Source: Paractinoplanes polyasparticus (lineage in GTDB: Bacteria > Actinomycetota > Actinomycetes > Mycobacteriales > Micromonosporaceae). Taken from it: a DNA stretch of 64,000 nucleotides. Both the position numbers and the translations under genes were made by a program. The stretch's first letter is position 1. The number at the start of each line of letters is the position of its first letter. This document shows, piece by piece, positions 15,533-23,413 of the stretch. Under the pieces are notes generated by a model that did no database searches, had not been told where the DNA came from, and worked only from the letters and a program-made list of their open reading frames with translations. The DNA lies in the NCBI RefSeq assembly GCF_019710575.1, contig NZ_JAHWFK010000006.1, forward strand, positions 1 to 64,000, read 5' to 3'.

Positions 15533-16777
15533 ATGAAAGCTCCCCTTCCCGACAACGAGACCGACCGGCTCGCGGCGCTGTACGCCCTGGATATCCTCGA
15601 CAGCGCGCCCGAGCAGGATTTCGACGACATCGTCGCGCTCGCGTCGACCGTGTGCGGGACCCCGATGTCGCTGGTGACGCTGGTCGACATGGACCGGCAG
15701 TGGTTCAAGGCGCGGGTCGGCCTGGATCAGACCGGCACCGACCGCGAGACCTCGTTCTGCGCGCACGCGATTCTCGGCCGTGACCTGCTCGTCGTGCCGG
15801 ACGCGACCAAGGATCCCCGGTTCGCCGACAACCCGCAGGTCGAGTGCGCCAACGGCGTCCGCTTCTACGCCGGGGCCCCGCTGATCACCACCGACGGCTT
15901 CGCGCTGGGCACGCTGTGCGTGGTCGACGATCAACCGCGGCAACTCGACATCGAGCAGTTGCAGGCGCTGCGCGCGCTGGCCCGCCAGGTGACCTCGCAG
16001 ATGGAGTTGCGCCGGCATGCGGTCACGCTCGCGAACACCACGGCCCGGCTGCAGGAGCTGGAAAGGCGCAAGGACGACCTGGCCGGCCTCGTCGGCGGGG
16101 ATCTCCGGGCGCCGCTGCGGCTCGTCACGGCGTACCTCGAGAGGCTGGGGACGACCGGCCGGCACGACGCCGACCTCGCTGATCAGGTCGCCCGGGCCAC
16201 CGCCGGGCACATCCGCGGCTTCATGGACCTGATGCACCACCTGACCGAGATGTCGGAGGCCGGCTTCGGCGCCGACAGCCTGCACATGCGCCAGATCGAC
16301 CTCACCGGCCTCACCCAGCGGGCGGTCGAGGCGGTGCGGCCGATCGCGGCCACCAAGCAGATCTGGATTCTCAACCAGGCCGGCGGGCCCACCCTGCCGA
16401 TCATCGCCGACCCCGTGCGGCTCGAGCAGGTGTTCACCCACCTGCTGTTCGCCGCGGTGAAGTACACGCCGACGGGCGGGCGGGTGCGCGTCGGCACCGA
16501 CCTCGAGTCCGGGCCGGCCCTGCGGCTGGACGACATCGACATGCCCGACGGGATGCGGCCCGAACTGTTTCCGCACCTGTACTACGGCGCGATCGCCAAT
16601 CCGGCCGACGTGCCCGGGCCCGACCGCGGTCTGGCCGTGGCCAAGAAGATCCTGGACGCGCACCACGCGACCGTGGCGCTGTCGGACCGGCCCGGTGACG
16701 GCACCTCGCTGCATGTGGTCTTCCCGTCGGCCGCGGCGAACCCGGCCGCGACGATCGACGACCTGATCGCCGCGTAG
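15533..16777 (+). CDS. GAF protein with degenerate histidine-kinase core
   Basis: A 414-aa cytoplasmic protein. GAF domain at residues 15-160 (CxHAI, VPDATKDPRFADNP, FYAGAPL), linker helix, then a HisKA/HATPase-like region. The H-box reads LVGGDLRAPL (186-195), with Gly189 where the phospho-accepting His should be. In the N-box (LLFAAVKYTP, 304-313) Ala307 replaces the Mg-binding Asn, and the DxGxG G1 box is absent although DRGLAVAKK remains. It therefore probably cannot autophosphorylate and may act as a sensor or partner through protein contacts. ATG with GGAGG at 5-nt spacing. No response regulator is adjacent. It is convergent with the deacetylase-GT2 gene. Confidence 0.85.
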   Translation: MKAPLPDNETDRLAALYALDILDSAPEQDFDDIVALASTVCGTPMSLVTLVDMDRQWFKARVGLDQTGTDRETSFCAHAILGRDLLVVPDATKDPRFADNPQVECANGVRFYAGAPLITTDGFALGTLCVVDDQPRQLDIEQLQALRALARQVTSQMELRRHAVTLANTTARLQELERRKDDLAGLVGGDLRAPLRLVTAYLERLGTTGRHDADLADQVARATAGHIRGFMDLMHHLTEMSEAGFGADSLHMRQIDLTGLTQRAVEAVRPIAATKQIWILNQAGGPTLPIIADPVRLEQVFTHLLFAAVKYTPTGGRVRVGTDLESGPALRLDDIDMPDGMRPELFPHLYYGAIANPADVPGPDRGLAVAKKILDAHHATVALSDRPGDGTSLHVVFPSAAANPAATIDDLIAA

Positions 16778-16792
16778 GGACCACCGGACACA

Positions 16793-16839
16793 TCGGCCCG
16801 CGCCTCGCTCGGCTGCAGTTCGAGCGAGGCGCGGGCCGA
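16793..16839. terminator. 19-bp bidirectional terminator
   Basis: TCGGCCCGCGCCTCGCTCG (16793-16811) pairs perfectly with 16821-16839 around loop GCTGCAGTT. It sits between two convergent genes and can terminate both. Confidence 0.9.
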
Positions 16840-16844
16840 CGCGT

Positions 16845-19310
16845 CTACCCGGTGTAGACCGGGCCGGAGCCGCCACCCGGGGGCGAGCCGGCTGACGGAA
16901 GGTCCTCGGGGCCCAGGTCGCGGGTGGCCTGGGCCGGCACGGCGGGGCGGGCGACCGCGCGGCCCGCGGCCGGGTGCGTTTCCGGCCGGCTCTGACCCAG
17001 GGTCGACGGCCAGGTGTCGACGACCGGTGCGACCGCGGTCATCGGCGGCGGGGGCGGCGGCACTGTGCCCGCCCGAGCGCCGAGCCCGGCCCGGTGCAGC
17101 TTGTGCCACCGCAGCCGGCCGCCGGTCATGGCCGTGGTCGCCGACTGCATCAGCACCAGATACATCAGCTGCCGGTACGCGAACTGCTGCAACGGCAATC
17201 GCCACAGCGGCTTGAGCGACTCCTTGTCGAAGCGGAACGCCACCGCCGCCGTGAACAGCTGGAGGGCGAGCATCCCGAGCCAGGCCACCATGGTCTCCTC
17301 GAGCTCCCAGAAGACCAGGCCGTAGAGGAGCATGATGTCGACCACCGGCGCGAGCATCGGCAGGGCCACGCCGAACAGGGCCAGGAAGGGCAGGCCGATC
17401 CGGCCGAACCGGCCCGACGGGCCCTTGTCGAACAGCGCCCGGCGGTGCTTCCACATCGCCTGCATGGTGCCGTAGCTCCAGCGGTAACGCTGGCGGTAGA
17501 GCTGCTCCAAAGTGGCGGGCGCCTCGGTCCACGCCTTCGCGTCCTCGGTGTAGACGACCCGCCAGCCCTGCCGCAGCATGGCCATCGTGACGTCGGTGTC
17601 CTCAGCCAGCGTCTCGTCGCTGATCCCGCCGACCTGGGCCAGCGCCTCGCGGCGGAACGCGCCGATCGCGCCGGGCACGGTCGGCATGATGCCCAGCACC
17701 TCGTAGAGGCGGCGGTCGAGGTTGAAGCCGATCACGTACTCGATGTGCTGCCAGGCGGCGACCATCTTCTCGCGGTTGCCGACCTTGACGTTGCCGGCGA
17801 TGGCGCCCACCGACGGGTCGGCGAACGGCTGCACCAGATTGCGGATCGAATCCGGCTCGAAGATCGTGTCGCCGTCGACCGTGACGATGAGGTCGTGCCG
17901 GGCCAGGGCGATCCCGGTGTTCAGGGCGTTCGACTTGCCGCCGTTGGGCACGCGGACCACCCGTACGTTGGGCAGCCGCATCTGCTCCACGAGCGAGGCG
18001 GTGCCGTCGGTGGAACCGTCGTCGACGACCACGACCTCGATGTGCGGATAGTCGCCGCCGGCCAGCGACTGCACGGCGGCCTCGATGCCCTCCTTCTCGT
18101 TGTACGCGGGCACGATCACCGACACCGGCTCGGTCACCGGGGGACCCCAGCTCCAGCCGGGCTTGCGGCGCTGCCGGGTGTGCCGGGTCGCGAGCAACAG
18201 CAACAACGCCGTACGGCCGATGGTGAGCGCGCCGACGATCAGGAACAGGATGGCGATCGCCCACACCAGACCGTCGGCCAGCCGCACGGTCCAGATCACC
18301 GCACTGCCACGCCAGACGTCGCTGCCGGCGGCGTCCGGGTTCTCCGGCAGCTTCGGCACCGGCTTCGCGCCGGCCGCCGCGGCCGTGTTGCTCTGCTCGA
18401 TCGTGCGGTTGAGGCCCTCGGTGACCGTCGTGAACTGGTAGCCCCGCGCCTTCATCATCGGGATGAACTTCCGGAGGGCGTCGACGGTCTGTTGCCGGTC
18501 GCCGCCGGCGTCGTGGAAGAGGATGACGGCCGAGCTCTCGCCGGCCGGCGTCGCGTTCTTGATGATCTGCTCGACGCCGGGCCGCTGCCAGTCCTGGCTG
18601 TCGGTGTCGTTGACGACGACCAGGTAGCCCTGCCGGCCCGCGTTCTTGATCAGCTTCCAGTTCTCGTCGTCGATCGCGGCGTTCTTCGACGAGTAGGGGA
18701 AGCGGGCCAGATTGGTGTGCACGCCGGTGGCCCGGGCGATCGCGACCTGGGTCTGGGAGAGCTCCAGGGTGCGCCGCCAGGGGGCGAGCAGTTGCAGGTT
18801 GGGGTGGGTGAAGGTGTGCAGGCCGAGTTCGTTGCCGTTGTCGGTGACCCGTTTGGCCAGGTCGGGATGCCGGGCCACCTCGGAGCCGACCACGAAGAAC
18901 GTGCCGTGCGCGTCGTTCTCCTTCAGCACGTCGAGCACCCGCGGTGTCCACACCGGATCCGGGCCGTCGTCGAAGGTGAGCGCGATGGTCTTGGGCGGCA
19001 TGCGGCTCGTGCTCTCCTGGCCGCCGGTGGTGTTGATGACCGGTCCGCCGTTGAGGATCTCGGCCGGGACGGTGACGTTGTCGCCCACCTCGGTCTCGAC
19101 GTGGTCGCCCTTGAACTCGGCGTTCACGTAGGCCTGGACGACCAGGACGGCCACGAAGACGACCAGCAGCAGGGTGCCGAGCAGCACGCGGGGGCGCGGG
19201 AGCAGACGGCGGCGAACCGGGCCGCGGCCGCGGGTGCGCCGGCCGCGGGCGGGCATCGGCGGCGGGGTGTTGGGCGCCGGGGCCTTGTGGGCGGGGGTGT
19301 GGGAGTTCAC
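16845..19310 (-). CDS. NodB deacetylase-GT2 polysaccharide synthase fusion
   Basis: An 821-aa membrane enzyme joining an extracytoplasmic polysaccharide deacetylase to a processive family-2 glycosyltransferase. Helix 43-61 leads to the NodB domain (105-300) with all motifs: TFDDGP (112-117), H165 and H169 in LHTFTH, RFPY, DSQDW and LFHD. A helix pair (about 337-373) follows, then the GT2 domain with DDGSTDGT (430-437), DGD (479-481), ED (570-571) and QRYRW (607-611), several C-terminal helices and a Pro/Ala tail. This suggests synthesis and de-N-acetylation of an amino-sugar polymer (GlcNAc-type), product inferred. The GTG start overlaps the upstream stop (GTGA). Confidence 0.88.
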   Translation of the reverse strand: MNSHTPAHKAPAPNTPPPMPARGRRTRGRGPVRRRLLPRPRVLLGTLLLVVFVAVLVVQAYVNAEFKGDHVETEVGDNVTVPAEILNGGPVINTTGGQESTSRMPPKTIALTFDDGPDPVWTPRVLDVLKENDAHGTFFVVGSEVARHPDLAKRVTDNGNELGLHTFTHPNLQLLAPWRRTLELSQTQVAIARATGVHTNLARFPYSSKNAAIDDENWKLIKNAGRQGYLVVVNDTDSQDWQRPGVEQIIKNATPAGESSAVILFHDAGGDRQQTVDALRKFIPMMKARGYQFTTVTEGLNRTIEQSNTAAAAGAKPVPKLPENPDAAGSDVWRGSAVIWTVRLADGLVWAIAILFLIVGALTIGRTALLLLLATRHTRQRRKPGWSWGPPVTEPVSVIVPAYNEKEGIEAAVQSLAGGDYPHIEVVVVDDGSTDGTASLVEQMRLPNVRVVRVPNGGKSNALNTGIALARHDLIVTVDGDTIFEPDSIRNLVQPFADPSVGAIAGNVKVGNREKMVAAWQHIEYVIGFNLDRRLYEVLGIMPTVPGAIGAFRREALAQVGGISDETLAEDTDVTMAMLRQGWRVVYTEDAKAWTEAPATLEQLYRQRYRWSYGTMQAMWKHRRALFDKGPSGRFGRIGLPFLALFGVALPMLAPVVDIMLLYGLVFWELEETMVAWLGMLALQLFTAAVAFRFDKESLKPLWRLPLQQFAYRQLMYLVLMQSATTAMTGGRLRWHKLHRAGLGARAGTVPPPPPPMTAVAPVVDTWPSTLGQSRPETHPAAGRAVARPAVPAQATRDLGPEDLPSAGSPPGGGSGPVYTG

Positions 19311-20257
19311 TGGAGCACCTTGGAAGTCAGGTCGTCGTCGCGGGCCAGGACGAGTTCGATGGCCGATCCCGGGGTGGTGTCGCTGTCGCTCGAACCGGTC
19401 GAACCGCCGCCCGAGCCCGCGCTGGACGAGCTGCCGGCCGACCCTCCGCTGCCGGCCGATCCGCTGCCGGAGCCACTGCTGCCGGAACCGCCGCCGTTGC
19501 CGGAGCCCGTGCTGCCCCCAGAGGCGGACGAGCCCGAGCCGGTCGGGCTCGGGCTCGCGCTCGTCGGTTTGTCGACGCCGGTTCCGCCACCGGCGCCACC
19601 GGATCCGCCACCGGCATCACCCGTTCCACCGCCGGCGCCGCCTGCCCCCTCCGGGCCGGGCGGCACCGGCGGGGGCGGATTCGTGTCGACCGGCGGGGTG
19701 GTGGTGTCCGTGGGCGGGGTCTCCACCGGCGGGTTCTGCACCGGCGGGTTCTCCACCGGCTTGGTCGTGGTGGTCGACTCCGGCTGCTTCGGGGGCGTGA
19801 CCGGCTTCGGCTTGACGACTGACCGGGTCGGCGTGGGCTTCCGCGTCGCCGTCGGCGTCCGCGTGGATTCCAGCCGGGGTGTCTGCGGCCGTGCGGTCGC
19901 GCGGCGCGGTAGCGGATCGGCGACGGACAGGGCCCGCGATACCTGAGTCGGAGTCGGAGCGGGCGTCGGCTTGGGGTCGGGCGGCTTGGGGGCCGGTGTC
20001 TCCTTCTTTTCGGGCTCGAGACCGGGCAGCGGCAGCACGGCGCTGGAGCGGACCGGTCCGCCGGCGAGGCTGACGCTGATCAGTCCGCCGTACAGCATGA
20101 CCAGCACGCCGAAGGCGTACGCGATCCGCCGCAAGAACCGGCTACGGCGGCCGGTGCTGTCCACGAAGACCGGGGCCGGCACCTCGACGGAGATCACCTC
20201 GGTCGCGAGGACATCGGTCGCAACGAAATGCGGGTTTTCTGGCTCCTGCGAAGTCAC
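19307..20257 (-). CDS. Mucin-like single-pass membrane protein
   Basis: A 316-aa protein of unknown function. A short cytoplasmic head (1-44, ending in RRSRFLRR) and one membrane helix (45-65) are followed by a long extracytoplasmic low-complexity region: Pro/Thr-rich to about residue 200 (PKPTPAPTPTQ, PVENPPVQNPPVE), then Gly/Ser-rich to about 295, ending SAIELVLARDDDLTSKVLQ. Such PT-rich tails are typical acceptors for protein O-mannosylation, and a PMT gene lies just upstream on the same strand. It is coupled by a 4-nt overlap to the deacetylase-GT2 synthase and may be its accessory or wall-spanning stalk. GTG start, weak ribosome binding site. Confidence 0.75.
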   Translation of the reverse strand: MTSQEPENPHFVATDVLATEVISVEVPAPVFVDSTGRRSRFLRRIAYAFGVLVMLYGGLISVSLAGGPVRSSAVLPLPGLEPEKKETPAPKPPDPKPTPAPTPTQVSRALSVADPLPRRATARPQTPRLESTRTPTATRKPTPTRSVVKPKPVTPPKQPESTTTTKPVENPPVQNPPVETPPTDTTTPPVDTNPPPPVPPGPEGAGGAGGGTGDAGGGSGGAGGGTGVDKPTSASPSPTGSGSSASGGSTGSGNGGGSGSSGSGSGSAGSGGSAGSSSSAGSGGGSTGSSDSDTTPGSAIELVLARDDDLTSKVLQ

Positions 20258-20642
20258 GCGGCGAGCTTAAAAAGATAAATAGCGATCTTGGTAATACTCA
20301 CTCTGGTGAGTGACGGATGATCGTTTCCCGGAAATCAACCGAAATGATGAGCGCCAGCGTTTGACCAGATGGCACGTCATCTGTGCCACGTCTGGGCGCA
20401 CATCGCTGAGCTGCATCGGAATGATGGAAGGCCGAAGGTTACGCCGTTTTCCGCATTTGTTTCCTGTCGCATTGGCGACAATGAAAGAGGCAAAATGGCG
20501 AAGCTTCTTCACGGCCCTAATTGCGTGTCTTAACGAGAATATACCACTATGTCCAAGTTGTCCTTCCTGTGCGTGATCGAAATTTGAAAGTTCTCTCGGC
20601 CACCCGTTGAATTGGTCATCCGAGGTGGTTAAACTTCACCTT
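20258..20642 (-). promoter_or_regulatory. AT-rich leader/regulatory region
   Basis: About 385 bp with visibly lower GC than the rest of the window and no convincing gene on either strand. It contains a dyad ACTCAC-TCTG-GTGAGT (20296-20311) close to the start of the mucin-like gene, a possible operator or hairpin in the 5' leader, and an extended -10 TGGTATATT on the minus strand (20538-20546) that would give a leader near 275 nt. A good -35 was not found. A structured 5' leader controlling the synthase operon is plausible. Confidence 0.45.
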
Positions 20643-20690
20643 GCGCGCCCCTATCGCCCGCTTCCCCCGTGGCAGGCGATCGGGGCGCGC
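20643..20690. terminator. Long hairpin, outer terminator of pmt
   Basis: GCGCGCCCC (20643-20651) pairs with GGGGCGCGC (20682-20690), and after one mismatch ATCGCC pairs with GGCGAT (20653-20658/20675-20680), with a 16-nt loop. It is followed on the plus strand by a pyrimidine-rich tract. Confidence 0.65.
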
Positions 20691-20784
20691 TCTTACTTTC
20701 TTCGCCTTCTGCTCCCGCGCCGCCCTGGTTCTCCGTCGCGCCGGTCGAGCTCGCGGGCTTTCTTCACTCGCCGGAAACGGCAGC

Positions 20785-20820
20785 GAGCCGCCGCGTGAGT
20801 TGTGCCCACGGCGGCGGCTC
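20785..20820 (-). terminator. Hairpin terminator after pmt
   Basis: GAGCCGCCGC (20785-20794) pairs with GCGGCGGCTC (20811-20820), with inner GTG/CAC pairs, 16 nt beyond the pmt stop codon. Confidence 0.75.
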
Positions 20821-20836
20821 GATCGAGCGGGCGGCG

Positions 20837-22414
20837 TCAGATCCAGCGGCCGCCCAGCCACATGCGGTTCGACCAGCTTTCGTACGGAATGATCTGACCT
20901 ACGAAAACGGGATAGAAGTAGGCGAAACAGATGGCCACGAGCACGATGTAGGCCGCGGCCACCACCGTGCCCACCAACTGGCGGTCCGTCCGGGCCGAAC
21001 CCGTGGCGATGCCTTGCGGCGGTGTCATGATCGCGCCCAGCACGTAGACGACGGCCAGGATCAGGAACGGCAGGGCCGGCAGGGCGTAGAACGAGAACAT
21101 CGTGCGGCCGTCCTTGACCGCGTAGTAGAACCACGGCAACAGCCCGGCCGCCGCCGGCACCAGGATCGCCCAGGCGCGCCAGTCGCGGCGGGCCAGACCG
21201 AACCACACCACGCCGGCCAGCGCGGGCAGGAACGACCACCACAGCACCGGCGTGCCCAGCAGCAGGATCTCGCGGGCGCAGCTTGTGGCCCCGCAGTCGC
21301 CGCCGTTGTTCCAGTAGAACGCGACCGGCCGCCCGAGCAGCAGCCACTGCCACGGCCAGGACTGATAGACGTGCCGCTCGGTGAGGCCACTGTGGAACGT
21401 GTACGCCTCGTGGTGGTAGTGCCACAGGTTGAGCAGGGCGCCGATGACCGGCGGCTCGCTGAGCCCGTTGGCCTCGCGGTAGTGCCGGAAGTAGCCGGTG
21501 TCGGTGACGAACCAGCCGGTCCAGGTGGCCAGGTAGACGACGAAGGTGAGCACGAAGCTGAGGAACAGCCAGCCCAGGTCGCCGATGATGCCGGCCAGGA
21601 ACGGGCCGCGGACCCCGGCCGAGCGGCGCGCCTGTGTCCGCCAGGCGATCACCAGGCCGGCCAGGAACGGCGCGAAGAACAGCGCGCTCCACTTCACCCC
21701 GCAGGCCAGGCCGAACAGCACGCCGGCGGTCAGCATCCACCACGGGACGATCCGCGGCACGTACGGGGTCTTGTCCGGTTCGTAGCCGTTCTCGAGCGCC
21801 CGCAGCAGGTGGCGGCGGTAGTGGTCGCGGTCGAGCACCAGCGCGGCGAAGGTGGCGAGCAGGAACGTGGCCAGGAAGATGTCGAGCAGCGACGTGCGCG
21901 ACAGCACCAGCTGGAAGCCGTCGAGCGCCATGAGCAACCCGGCCAGGCCGGCCAGCAGCACCGAATGGAACAGCCGGTAGGCGACCCGGATCAGGATGAG
22001 GATCATGACCGTGCCGGCGATCGCGGCCGGGAAGCGCCAGCCCAGCTCGGTGTTGCCGAACAGCATCTCGCCGAGGGCGATCAGCCACTTGCCCAGCGGC
22101 GGATGCACCACGTAGGCCGCGCTGCCGGTCTTCTCGTCCCACTCGACGCCGTGCTGCAGCATGTCCCAGGCATCGGTCGGGTAGTAGACCTCGTCGAAGA
22201 TGTAGCCCTTCGGGTTGCTGATCCCGTTGAGCCGCAGGACGGCCGCGATCGCCACGACGACGGCGGTCACCAGCCACGAGTGCGGGTTGAGCCAGTTGTC
22301 GAGCGTGCTCAGCCGGCGCCGGACGATCTCGGGGACGCCGCGGACACCCCCGGACTCGGCCGCCGCGGGCGGTTCCGGGGTGAGTTCAGTCTCCGTCGTG
22401 GGCGCCGTAGTCAC
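20837..22414 (-). CDS. pmt: Polyprenyl-phosphate-mannose protein O-mannosyltransferase
   Basis: A 525-aa polytopic membrane enzyme of GT39 that moves mannose from polyprenyl-phosphate-mannose to Ser/Thr of exported proteins. The first extracytoplasmic loop carries the catalytic acidic pair in IFDEVYYPTDAW, followed by VVHPPLGKWLIALGE. About ten hydrophobic helices follow, and the C-terminus ends MWLGGRWI. Position beside rsmI is as in M. tuberculosis (Rv1002c-Rv1003). The GTG start lacks a ribosome binding site and is preceded 6 nt upstream by TACGAT, so the message is probably leaderless. Likely clients in this window are the PT-rich exported proteins. Confidence 0.93.
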   Translation of the reverse strand: MTTAPTTETELTPEPPAAAESGGVRGVPEIVRRRLSTLDNWLNPHSWLVTAVVVAIAAVLRLNGISNPKGYIFDEVYYPTDAWDMLQHGVEWDEKTGSAAYVVHPPLGKWLIALGEMLFGNTELGWRFPAAIAGTVMILILIRVAYRLFHSVLLAGLAGLLMALDGFQLVLSRTSLLDIFLATFLLATFAALVLDRDHYRRHLLRALENGYEPDKTPYVPRIVPWWMLTAGVLFGLACGVKWSALFFAPFLAGLVIAWRTQARRSAGVRGPFLAGIIGDLGWLFLSFVLTFVVYLATWTGWFVTDTGYFRHYREANGLSEPPVIGALLNLWHYHHEAYTFHSGLTERHVYQSWPWQWLLLGRPVAFYWNNGGDCGATSCAREILLLGTPVLWWSFLPALAGVVWFGLARRDWRAWAILVPAAAGLLPWFYYAVKDGRTMFSFYALPALPFLILAVVYVLGAIMTPPQGIATGSARTDRQLVGTVVAAAYIVLVAICFAYFYPVFVGQIIPYESWSNRMWLGGRWI

Positions 22415-22489
22415 CCCGCGATCGTAGGGCGTGCGCCCGGAAGGTGACGCCTGCCGTCACCGCGTCCGGGCGTGTGATGGACTTTCGCG

Positions 22490-23338
22490 GTGGACTCGAC
22501 AGAGAAAGGCCGGGTGGTTCTGCTCGGCGCCCCGCTGGGCAACGTCGGCGACGCCTCGGCCCGGCTGCGCGAGGTGCTGTCGACCGCCGACGTGATCGCG
22601 GCCGAGGACACGCGCCGGCTGGCCCGGCTGACCCGGGACCTGGGCGTGACGGTCACCGGGCGGGTCGTCTCGTACTTCGAGGGGAACGACGAGCGGCGTA
22701 CGCCCGAACTGGTCGAAGCCCTGGCCGGCGGGGCTGTGGTCGCGGTGGTCACCGACGGCGGCATGCCGAGCGTCTCCGATCCGGGCTTCCGCCTGGTCCG
22801 CGCGGCCCTGGACGCGGGCTACCCGGTCACCGCCGCGCCCGGACCGAGTGCGGTGACGACGGCGCTGGCGCTCTCCGGGCTGCCGAGTGACCGCTTCGTC
22901 TTCGAGGGCTTCCTTCCCCGTACGGGCTCCCACCGCCGCTCGCGCCTGCGGGAGCTGGCCGCCGAGCCGCGCACCCTGGTCTTCTTCGAGGCGCCGCACC
23001 GCATCACGGGCATGCTGGCCGACGCGGCAGCCGCCTTCGGCGACGAGCGGCCGGCCGCGGTCTGCCGCGAGCTCACCAAGACGTACGAGGAGATCCGGCG
23101 CGACACCCTGGCCGAGCTGACCGCCTGGGCCACCCGCGAGGAGCCCCGGGGCGAGATCACCGTGGTGGTCGGGGGCGCCCCGCCCCGCCCGGCCGAGCGC
23201 CCGGCGGACGACGACCTGCGGGCCGCGGTGGCCGAGCGCGAGGCGGCCGGTTCGTCTCGGCGCGACGCCATCCAGGCGGTGGCCGACGAATACGGCATCC
23301 GCAAGCGCGAGGTGTACGCGCTGGTGCACGGCCAGTAG
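22490..23338 (+). CDS. rsmI: 16S rRNA (cytidine1402-2'-O)-methyltransferase
   Basis: A 282-aa SAM-dependent methyltransferase of the tetrapyrrole-methylase fold that modifies C1402 in the decoding centre. Motifs are LLGAPLGNVGDASARL near the start, AAEDTRRLARLTRDL, VTDGGMPSVSDPGFRLV (residues 85-101) and AAPGPSAVTTALALSGLPSD, with FEGFLPR and the late KTYEEIRR. GTG start, divergent from pmt across 75 bp, with no ribosome binding site, so possibly leaderless. Convergent with a large repeat-rich membrane protein. Confidence 0.95.
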   Translation: MDSTEKGRVVLLGAPLGNVGDASARLREVLSTADVIAAEDTRRLARLTRDLGVTVTGRVVSYFEGNDERRTPELVEALAGGAVVAVVTDGGMPSVSDPGFRLVRAALDAGYPVTAAPGPSAVTTALALSGLPSDRFVFEGFLPRTGSHRRSRLRELAAEPRTLVFFEAPHRITGMLADAAAAFGDERPAAVCRELTKTYEEIRRDTLAELTAWATREEPRGEITVVVGGAPPRPAERPADDDLRAAVAEREAAGSSRRDAIQAVADEYGIRKREVYALVHGQ

Positions 23339-23413
23339 GCAGCCGCCGGTCGTGCGGGTGCGGCCAGTGGCTGCTGTCGATCGCGGCGGCTGTTGTTTTC
23401 CTTGTGTGGGCGG

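Noticed and set aside
16974-19946. A 990-codon open frame on the plus strand
   Set aside because: It runs antisense through the deacetylase-GT2 and mucin-like genes, lacks recognisable domains and reflects GC-biased codons of the real genes.
20267-20576. Two short frames of about 80-90 aa in the AT-rich gap
   Set aside because: No ribosome binding sites, unlikely composition and no recognisable motif. The region is better explained as regulatory.
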